This document shows positions 1 to 5,355 of a stretch of 16,588 bases of DNA, piece after piece; positions within the stretch are counted from its first letter, which is position 1; each line of letters begins with the position of its first letter. A program made the position numbers and the translations under genes. The DNA is from Chitinophagaceae bacterium UBA3961. GTDB lineage: Bacteria > Bacteroidota > Bacteroidia > Chitinophagales > Chitinophagaceae. The stretch is taken from NCBI GenBank assembly GCA_002385265.1, contig DGDD01000224.1:1-16588 (forward strand), given 5' to 3'. The notes below the pieces were generated by a model. That model was not told where the DNA came from and did not search any database. It was given only the letters and a program-made list of their open reading frames with translations.

Positions 1-2034
1 ATCGAAAGCCCAGAATCGCAAATGTTCCTCTCTACTGATGGTAAGCGCTTCTGGAAAAGAATTACAGGATTAACAAAAGGAACTGAATACTCTTTTCAAT
101 ACCTCGTAGATGGAACTATTCGAATTGGAGATCCTTACACTGAAAAAGTGCTAGACCCCAATAACGATGCTGCAATAGGGAGCAATTTATATCCCAATCT
201 TAAAAGCTATCCATACGGAAAAACTACAGGTATTGTAAGTGTACTTCAAACGGCAAAGCCAAGCTATACTTGGCAGGTGCCTAGTTTTACTCGTCCGGAT
301 AAAAGCAGTTTGGTAGTGTATGAATTACTTCTACGCGATTTTGTGTTCACGCACGATTGGAAAACCGTAAAAGATTCTATCAATTATTTCAAACATCTCG
401 GGGTGAATGCCATTGAGCTCATGCCTTTTAATGAATTCGAAGGCAATAATAGCTGGGGATACAATCCTTCTTACTATTTGGCTCCCGATAAATATTATGG
501 TACCGATACAAAACTGAAAGAATTTATTGATGAGTGTCATAAAAATGGAATTGCAGTGATTATGGACATTGCCTTGAATCATTCATTTGGGCAATCTCCA
601 ATGGTGCAGTTGTATTTCGATAATGCAAACAACCGACCTGCGTCGAACAGCCCTTGGTTCAACCCTGTACCTCGTCATGCCTTCAATGTGGGCTACGATA
701 TGAATCACGAAAGTGATGCAACCAAGTATTTTGTAAGCCGTGTTGTTGAACATTGGTTAAAAGAATACAAGTTGGATGGATTTCGATTCGATTTGTCAAA
801 AGGCTTTACGCAAAACATCACTTGTGACGGAAATGGAAACAATTGCAATGTGGGATCATGGAGCAATTACGATGCATCTCGAATTAATATCTGGAAAGCT
901 TACTACGACACACTTCAATTGAAGTCACCCGGGTCTTATGTGATCTTGGAACATTTCGCAGATAATTCGGAAGAAAAGGTATTGAGCGATTACGGAATGA
1001 TGTTGTGGGGCAATATGAATTATAATTTCAACGAAGCAACCATGGGATACATCGGTAACTCCAATTTTGCAGGAGCCCTCCATACAGAAAGAGGTTGGAG
1101 CAAGCCAAATTTGGTGAGCTATATGGAGAGTCACGATGAAGAACGTTTGATGTATAAAAACATCAATTTCGCTGCCACTACTCCTACATATGATATCAGA
1201 AATATTTCCATAGGATTGAAGCGAAATGCGATGGCAGCTTCTTTCTTATTCATGATGCCTGGGCCCAAAATGATTTGGCAGTTTGGTGAGTTGGGATTCG
1301 ATTACTCTATTAATACTTGTCAGAATGGATCGGTTAACAGCAATTGTAGGCTAGATATTAAACCACTGGTTTGGGATTATTTGCAAGAACCCAATAGAAA
1401 AGTACTTTATGAAGTTTATTCTGGCTTATTGCAACTTCGTCAGAATCCATTGTTCAAGGCAGCCTTTTCAACCAATAGAGTAGAACACAGTTTGGGCGTA
1501 GCTACTAAATGGCTAAAACTAACTACAGATACCAGTAATATTTTAGTGGTTGGGAATTTCGATTTGAGCAACTCCTCAATTAATGTGACCTTCCAGAATG
1601 CCGGTACCTGGTACGATTACTTTACGGGTGGCACCATTGCAGCAACAGGCTCGCAGCAAACCATCAATTTGCAACCGGGCGAGTACCATGTTTATGTGAA
1701 CAGAAATGTGACCTATCCATTATCAGCGGTTACCCCGGTAATTGATATTCCTTTCAATGATAAAAAATTGAGTTTGTCGGTATTCCCGAATCCTGTTCAG
1801 CAACAAGCAACAATTCAATATGAGTTACCGGAAAGTGGAACCGCTCAGCTAAAACTATACAATATTACAGGGCAACAAGTGGCCGTTTTGGTGAATAAGT
1901 TCCAGCCTCAAGGACTTCATACAATAACAGTAAATCAATTGCAATCACTTTATAAACTAAGAGCAGGAACTTATTTCTTGCAAATGGAATTTGGCGGAAA
2001 ACGATTGGTGCAAAAACTGGTGCTTCAATTTTAA
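1..2034 (+). CDS. Secreted GH13 alpha-amylase-family glycosidase with T9SS sorting domain (5' partial)
   Basis: The frame is open from base 1, so the true start and signal peptide lie upstream; the ATG at 22 is probably internal. Numbering from that Met, residues about 1-60 look like an immunoglobulin-like/CBM48-type module. The GH13 barrel follows with all four signature regions: DIALNH (D182, H187), GFRFD with the likely nucleophile D257, ILEH with the likely acid/base E310, and ESHD with the transition-state Asp D372. The substrate-site motif SWGYNPSYY is also present. A C-terminal beta domain (about 500-570) precedes a typical type A T9SS sorting domain (about 582-670: FPNP, LYNITGQ, AGTYF, terminal KLVLQF). 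The protein is therefore expected to be exported by T9SS and to cleave alpha-1,4 and/or alpha-1,6 glucans outside the cell. The exact GH13 subfamily cannot be fixed by eye. A regulator gene follows 27 bp downstream on the same strand. Confidence 0.93.
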   Translation: MESPESQMFLSTDGKRFWKRITGLTKGTEYSFQYLVDGTIRIGDPYTEKVLDPNNDAAIGSNLYPNLKSYPYGKTTGIVSVLQTAKPSYTWQVPSFTRPDKSSLVVYELLLRDFVFTHDWKTVKDSINYFKHLGVNAIELMPFNEFEGNNSWGYNPSYYLAPDKYYGTDTKLKEFIDECHKNGIAVIMDIALNHSFGQSPMVQLYFDNANNRPASNSPWFNPVPRHAFNVGYDMNHESDATKYFVSRVVEHWLKEYKLDGFRFDLSKGFTQNITCDGNGNNCNVGSWSNYDASRINIWKAYYDTLQLKSPGSYVILEHFADNSEEKVLSDYGMMLWGNMNYNFNEATMGYIGNSNFAGALHTERGWSKPNLVSYMESHDEERLMYKNINFAATTPTYDIRNISIGLKRNAMAASFLFMMPGPKMIWQFGELGFDYSINTCQNGSVNSNCRLDIKPLVWDYLQEPNRKVLYEVYSGLLQLRQNPLFKAAFSTNRVEHSLGVATKWLKLTTDTSNILVVGNFDLSNSSINVTFQNAGTWYDYFTGGTIAATGSQQTINLQPGEYHVYVNRNVTYPLSAVTPVIDIPFNDKKLSLSVFPNPVQQQATIQYELPESGTAQLKLYNITGQQVAVLVNKFQPQGLHTITVNQLQSLYKLRAGTYFLQMEFGGKRLVQKLVLQF

Positions 2035-2053
2035 TCACAATAGAATATATTTG
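2024..2053 (+). promoter_or_regulatory. Candidate Bacteroidota -33/-7 promoter for the Nudix regulator
   Basis: TATATTTG at 2046-2053 fits the Bacteroidota -7 consensus TAnnTTTG exactly. Nineteen bases upstream, TTC at 2024-2026 differs by one base from the -33 TTG. The -33 element would lie inside the last codons of the amylase gene, and transcription would begin only a few bases before the ATG at 2062. This would allow the regulator to be expressed separately from the amylase. The match could be chance in AT-rich DNA. Confidence 0.35.
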
Positions 2054-2061
2054 AAGCCATC

Positions 2062-2751
2062 ATGAATACGGCGTCACACAAAACAATTAAGAACATCTTA
2101 CTGGAAAGCAAGGAGTACTTCAAAATTGCCATTTCGGTAGACTGTGTAATTCTTGGCTTTGAAAACGGAGAATTGAAAGTGTTGTTGATTAAATCTGACC
2201 TGGAAGAATTCAAAGACGAATGGTCGCTTTTAGGAGATCTTGTTCGTCCTGATGAGGACTTGAACACCGCTTCGTACCGAATTTTGAAAAGCCGAACCGG
2301 ATTAGAGGATGTGTTTTTGGAGCAGGTATATACTTTTGGTGACTTGAACAGGCATCCGGCCGGCAGGGTTATCACAACTGCCTATTATTCTTTGATCAAT
2401 ATTAACGACCATCAGTTAAAACTGGCGCACAATCAAATTCACTGGCACCCGGTGAATGAGCTAAAATCGATGGCCTTCGATCACAAATTGATTTTAGATA
2501 CTTGCATGAAGCAACTAAGGGAGCGAGTAATGGAACACCCGATTGTTTTTAACTTGTTGCCGGAGAAATTTTCACTCCGTGAATTGCAGAGTATTTATGA
2601 AGCTATCCTCGGAATTAAACTTGATCGTCGAAACTTCCGAAAAAAATTCTTTTTAATGGATTGGTTAGTAGATGTTGACGAATTGGAAGAAGATGTTCCA
2701 CACCGTCCGGGAAAATTGTATCGTTTCAATAAAGAAAAGTTTCAAAACTAA
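2062..2751 (+). CDS. Nudix-domain transcriptional regulator with winged-helix C-terminus (NrtR/AraR-like)
   Basis: This 229-residue protein has an N-terminal Nudix fold (about 20-150; begins with a VDCVILGF strand) and a C-terminal winged-helix DNA-binding domain (about 165-225; SLRELQSIYEAILG, then RRNFRKKF). This is the layout of the NrtR family and of the Bacteroidota sugar regulators derived from it, such as AraR. The Nudix box at residues 58-81 is degenerate. It keeps the leading Gly, the Arg (R73) and the late Gly (G80), but the catalytic REUxEE core reads RILKSR, so the metal-binding glutamates are missing and there is one extra residue. It is therefore expected to bind a ligand rather than hydrolyse a nucleoside diphosphate. 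Next to an amylase and susCD, its ligand is probably a sugar or sugar-derived metabolite (inference). Databases often label such proteins simply NUDIX hydrolase, which would mislead here. Confidence 0.85.
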   Translation: MNTASHKTIKNILLESKEYFKIAISVDCVILGFENGELKVLLIKSDLEEFKDEWSLLGDLVRPDEDLNTASYRILKSRTGLEDVFLEQVYTFGDLNRHPAGRVITTAYYSLININDHQLKLAHNQIHWHPVNELKSMAFDHKLILDTCMKQLRERVMEHPIVFNLLPEKFSLRELQSIYEAILGIKLDRRNFRKKFFLMDWLVDVDELEEDVPHRPGKLYRFNKEKFQN

Positions 2752-2764
2752 TTTGAAAATTAGT

Positions 2765-2789
2765 GGATTCGTTAATTTGTAACGAACCC
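2765..2789. terminator. Hairpin between convergent genes, likely bidirectional terminator
   Basis: A 10-bp stem (GGATTCGTTA, loop ATTTG, TAACGAACCC) has one A-C mismatch. It lies 14 bp after the Nudix regulator stop and 28 bp after the lacI stop on the other strand. A second, AT-only dyad (CTAATTT-GA-AAATTAG, 2748-2763) overlaps the regulator's stop codon. U-tracts are short on both sides (CTTTCT on +, ATTTTCAAATT on -), so efficiency is uncertain. Confidence 0.6.
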
Positions 2790-2817
2790 TTTCTGCAGCA
2801 TTCACAAATGATCGACT

Positions 2818-3816
2818 TTACAAACTGCCCCCTTCCACAAGTCTTGATGGTAATGTAAGTTCTTGCACGAATGTTTTACCCGACATGTGGTCCATCATTC
2901 GCTTAATAGCGAGTTTGCCTAAATCGGCTCCACTTGTTTCTACAAATGATATCTCAGGGTCGTACATGCGAGGAATGAAATTATTATTACAGATCGAAAT
3001 GATTCCTATTTCGTTGGGTACGTTCTTTTTTAGTTTTTGTATGGCTCTCATTACACCTGTTAAGATTTCATCACTCATTGAAAAGATCGTATCAATAAAG
3101 CCGGTTTTTGCCCCATATTTTAAAGTAAGCATAAAAGCATCGTCGGCATTGTCGGCATGTTCACTGATTACCTCCATAGAACTTGATTGACTTTCAATTA
3201 CAGAGAGGAATGCTTGTTTCCTTTTTTTGGAGATCGACATTTCTTCATTTCCGAAAATGGCCAATACTTTTTTCTTTTGTTTTCTGATGATTGTTAAAGC
3301 CGCCATGGTAGCAGCTTCCGTATCAGCAAGACAAATTTTGTTACATGCCTCGAAATCGGGCACCTTATCGAAAAATATAACAGGGATGTCTACCTCATCT
3401 AATTTTAGAAAGGGCTTTATGTCTTTTGTGTTAGCGGTAATTGATACAAAAACGCCGGCTACTCTATTCATTCTACAGATTCTCAGGTTCTCTAGTTCTA
3501 TTTGTGGATCGTCACTCGATTGTAGAATAATAAGAGCATAGCCCAATCTTCTTGCGTCTTCTTCTAAAGCGGCAATAAAAGAATGATAAAAATAATTCGA
3601 TATAACGGGAACGATTACGCCAAAAGTCTTGCTTTTATTGGTTCTTAAGTTAATAGCATGCGTATTCGGTTCGTATTCCATCAACGAAGCCAGCTCCATT
3701 ACCTTTTGTTTGGTTTGATCGGAGATGTCGGGATGGTTTTTAAGCGCTCTTGAAACGGTTGATATACTTAAGTTGAGGCTTTGGCTAATATGTTTGAGTG
3801 TGGCTTTTGTTCGCAT
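2818..3816 (-). CDS. LacI-family transcriptional regulator
   Basis: This 332-residue protein has the standard LacI/GalR length and architecture. An N-terminal helix-turn-helix (residues about 5-50; ISQSLNLSISTVSRALKNH) has the family recognition-helix motif STVSRALK. A hinge helix follows (about 53-67, NTHAINLRTNKS), then the periplasmic-binding-protein-like sensor domain (FGVIVPVISNYFY, GVFVSITANT, PVIFFDK, and the C-terminal EIGIISICNN and PSRLVEGGS). The start is the ATG at 3816, placing the HTH at the usual distance from the N-terminus. It is transcribed divergently from susC, with a 492-bp control region between them. That fits a local repressor or activator of the susCD operon responding to an imported oligosaccharide or a breakdown product. 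The ligand cannot be told from sequence. Three phased TTTGC repeats 49-81 bp upstream of its start may be operators for autoregulation. Confidence 0.93.
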   Translation of the reverse strand: MRTKATLKHISQSLNLSISTVSRALKNHPDISDQTKQKVMELASLMEYEPNTHAINLRTNKSKTFGVIVPVISNYFYHSFIAALEEDARRLGYALIILQSSDDPQIELENLRICRMNRVAGVFVSITANTKDIKPFLKLDEVDIPVIFFDKVPDFEACNKICLADTEAATMAALTIIRKQKKKVLAIFGNEEMSISKKRKQAFLSVIESQSSSMEVISEHADNADDAFMLTLKYGAKTGFIDTIFSMSDEILTGVMRAIQKLKKNVPNEIGIISICNNNFIPRMYDPEISFVETSGADLGKLAIKRMMDHMSGKTFVQELTLPSRLVEGGSL

Positions 3817-3864
3817 AAGTGGTTTGGTACTGAAAATTATGCAAAATACTTATCCACCGCGACA

Positions 3865-3897
3865 TTTGCGAAGATGTTTGCGAAATTGTTTGCAAAA
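3865..3897. promoter_or_regulatory. Three 12-bp-phased TTTGC(G/A)AA repeats upstream of lacI
   Basis: TTTGC occurs at 3865, 3877 and 3889, exactly 12 bp apart, in the units TTTGCGAA, TTTGCGAA and TTTGCAAA. Adjacent copies also form imperfect inverted repeats of 20 bp (for example 3877-3896, TTTGC-N9-TGCAAA), a shape that a dimeric LacI-type protein could bind. They lie 49-81 bp upstream of the lacI start codon, where a lacI promoter would be expected. Autoregulation or control of the divergent operon is inference. Confidence 0.5.
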
Positions 3898-4114
3898 GGA
3901 TATTTGTTGGGAAGCCCTGATATGTGTTAGGAGACAAGTAATTTAGTGCTGATTAAGGTGTGTTGATTCAATGTATTGATTTATAATGACTTATGTTATT
4001 TTAGATCGTACAGTCTAAAGATTGAGAGATGTTATGAATGTCATTTTCAAGACTTTAGGCAAGTTATCGCGGCTTATTTGAGAGGCAGCGCTTTTCGAAA
4101 TCTACTTGTCTTAA

Positions 4115-4127
4115 TGTATTAGATACA
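4115..4127. promoter_or_regulatory. Palindrome TGTAT-tag-ATACA (candidate operator, copy 1)
   Basis: A perfect 5-bp-arm inverted repeat with a 3-bp spacer. The same TGTAT-N3-ATACA core recurs in the longer palindrome at 4244-4260, 131 bp downstream, and both are in the susC upstream region. Two copies of one dyad in front of a regulated operon suggest a dimeric regulator, with the Nudix or LacI protein as local candidates. Confidence 0.4.
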
Positions 4128-4128
4128 C

Positions 4129-4152
4129 TGTTATCATATAAGCCCGATAACA
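4129..4152. repeat. Inverted repeat TGTTATC-N10-GATAACA
   Basis: Perfect 7-bp arms (4129-4135 and 4146-4152) are separated by 10 bp, starting 2 bp after the first TGTAT palindrome. It could be a second operator or an RNA stem in a long susC leader; it is not followed by a U-tract typical of a terminator. Confidence 0.4.
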
Positions 4153-4190
4153 TTTTAGTGGGGGGGTAGTCCCTAACTTTTTTTTGAAAA

Positions 4191-4215
4191 AACTTGTTAA
4201 GAAATCTTAAAAGTT
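4191..4215. repeat. Inverted repeat AACTTgTTAAGA / TCTTAAAAGTT
   Basis: Eleven paired bases with one bulged G and a very short AA spacer (4203-4204). AT-rich, so weak as RNA, but long for chance. It sits between the T8 tract and the 17-bp palindrome upstream of susC. Confidence 0.35.
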
Positions 4216-4243
4216 CCAAAAAAAGTTTAAAATTGTAGTCTCG

Positions 4244-4260
4244 TGTGTATAAAATACACA
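4244..4260. promoter_or_regulatory. 17-bp palindrome TGTGTAT-aaa-ATACACA (candidate operator, copy 2)
   Basis: A perfect 7-bp-arm inverted repeat with a 3-bp centre, 48 bp upstream of the susC ATG. It contains the same TGTAT-N3-ATACA core as the dyad at 4115-4127. Its distance from the start is suitable for blocking or recruiting RNA polymerase at susC. It has no flanking U-tract, so a terminator is unlikely. Confidence 0.45.
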
Positions 4261-4308
4261 TTATTGTTTATAGGTTTTTTTATTGATAACCAATTATAAC
4301 CATTGTTT

Positions 4309-5355
4309 ATGACCCTCAAACGACTGCTAACAGCCAGTATGATGCTGTTGCTTGCACTCACCGTTTCTGTGTCTGCATTTGCACAGGACAAGGTGATCTC
4401 AGGTAAGGTAACTGACTCCAAAGATGGTTCTCCGGTAGTAGGAGCATCAGTGGTAGCCAAAGGCTCCAATTCTGGAGGTTCAGTTACAGGCGCAGATGGA
4501 TCGTTCAAGATCTCTGTAGCCGCTAATACCACCACACTCGTAGTTTCTTACGTTGGTTATGGAACACAGGAAATTTCTATTGCAGGTAAAACTTCAGTAG
4601 ACGTTTCATTGTCGTCTTCAGGATCAAATTTGAACGAAGTAGTAGTGGTTGGTTATGGTACAGCCCGCAGAAAAGATCTTACGGGATCTGTTGCTTCTGT
4701 TAAGGCTAAAGATTTCAACCAGGGTATCGTAACTGCGCCTGATCAATTGATCCAAGGTAAAGTTGCCGGTGTTCAGGTAATTAACAACTCGGGTGCTCCC
4801 GGTGGTGCAACTACCATCCGCATTCGTGGTATCTCTTCAATCCGTTCAGGTAACCAACCCTTGTTCGTAGTAGATGGAGTTCCTTTATCAGGTGGCTCTC
4901 CTGCTCCAGGTTTGGGTACTGCACTTGGTGGTGCTCCTGGCGACAACCCCCTCAACTTCTTGAACCCTAACGACATTGCCTCTATGGAGGTGTTGAAGGA
5001 TGCGTCTGCTACAGCCATCTACGGTTCTCGTGGTGCGAACGGTGTTGTTATCATCACTACTAAGAAAGGACAAAGCGGTGCTCCGAAAATTGAGTTCAAC
5101 ACTTCTGCAAGTGTTTCTTCTATCATGAAGAAATTAGAAGTTTTGGATGGCAATGGATTCAGAGCTGCTTTATCTAAGTACGGCTTAACGAGCGGAAACT
5201 TCGGTGGTAATGTTGATGCGATGGATGCTATCACACAAAGTGGTATCTCTCAAAATCACAACATCGCTATCTCTTCAGGTAACGACGCTGGTCGCTACCG
5301 TATCTCAGTTGGTTACCAAAACCAACAAGGTATCATTAAAGAATCTGGTTTCTAG
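4309..5355 (+). CDS. SusC N-terminal portion: signal peptide, carboxypeptidase-like domain, TonB box and plug
   Basis: These 348 residues precede the amber stop. Residues 1-25 are a signal peptide (KR, then a hydrophobic run ending SAFA, with likely cleavage before QD). Residues about 28-105 form the carboxypeptidase-regulatory-like domain typical of SusC proteins (ISGKVTD, GANG-type turn GADGSF, VSYVGYGTQEI). The TonB-box region LNEVVVVGYG is at about 108-117, followed by the plug domain (LIQGKVAGVQV, IRIRGISSI, PLFVVDGVPL, ATAIYGSRGANGVVIITTKKG). The first barrel strands appear at ISVGYQNQQGIIKESGF, where the stop falls. Alone, this piece would lack nearly all of the beta-barrel and is not expected to work as a transporter. 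Confidence 0.75.
   Translation: MTLKRLLTASMMLLLALTVSVSAFAQDKVISGKVTDSKDGSPVVGASVVAKGSNSGGSVTGADGSFKISVAANTTTLVVSYVGYGTQEISIAGKTSVDVSLSSSGSNLNEVVVVGYGTARRKDLTGSVASVKAKDFNQGIVTAPDQLIQGKVAGVQVINNSGAPGGATTIRIRGISSIRSGNQPLFVVDGVPLSGGSPAPGLGTALGGAPGDNPLNFLNPNDIASMEVLKDASATAIYGSRGANGVVIITTKKGQSGAPKIEFNTSASVSSIMKKLEVLDGNGFRAALSKYGLTSGNFGGNVDAMDAITQSGISQNHNIAISSGNDAGRYRISVGYQNQQGIIKESGF
5353..5355 (+). other. In-frame amber codon inside susC
   Basis: TAG at codon 349, context TTC-TAG-AAG. One base change from TAG would give Lys (AAG), Gln (CAG), Glu (GAG) or Tyr (TAT/TAC), all plausible at the start of a barrel strand. TAG is used as a normal stop by both FG-GAP genes in this window (12242 and 15598), so wholesale TAG reassignment is unlikely. 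Confidence 0.9.

Larger units (their letters stand above)
3817..4308. other. 492-bp intergenic control region between lacI and susC
   Basis: No gene is supported here. The only open frame of note (4064-4261, minus, 65 codons) has no recognisable content. The region contains the phased TTTGC repeats close to lacI, then about 190 bp without clear structure, then a cluster of dyads from 4115 to 4260, a G7 run (4160-4166) and a T8 run (4178-4185) before susC. No single convincing -33/-7 promoter pair could be chosen for susC; TAGGTTTT at 4271-4278 is one base from TAnnTTTG but lacks a TTG at the right distance. Confidence 0.7.

Noticed and set aside
4064..4261. 65-codon minus-strand open frame in the lacI-susC spacer
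   Set aside because: It has no recognisable domain, signal or ribosome-binding context, and it runs across the dyad cluster. Low-complexity, basic composition suggests chance.
4303..4308. TTG start two codons before the susC ATG, and similar TTG extensions at 5491 and 8900
   Set aside because: In each case a better start is evident: an ATG directly before a signal peptide at 4309 and 8909. At 5491 the reading frame simply continues from upstream susC sequence.
5353..5355. General reassignment of TAG to an amino acid in this organism
   Set aside because: Both FG-GAP genes end in TAG at the expected protein ends (12242 and 15598), so TAG is a working stop codon here.
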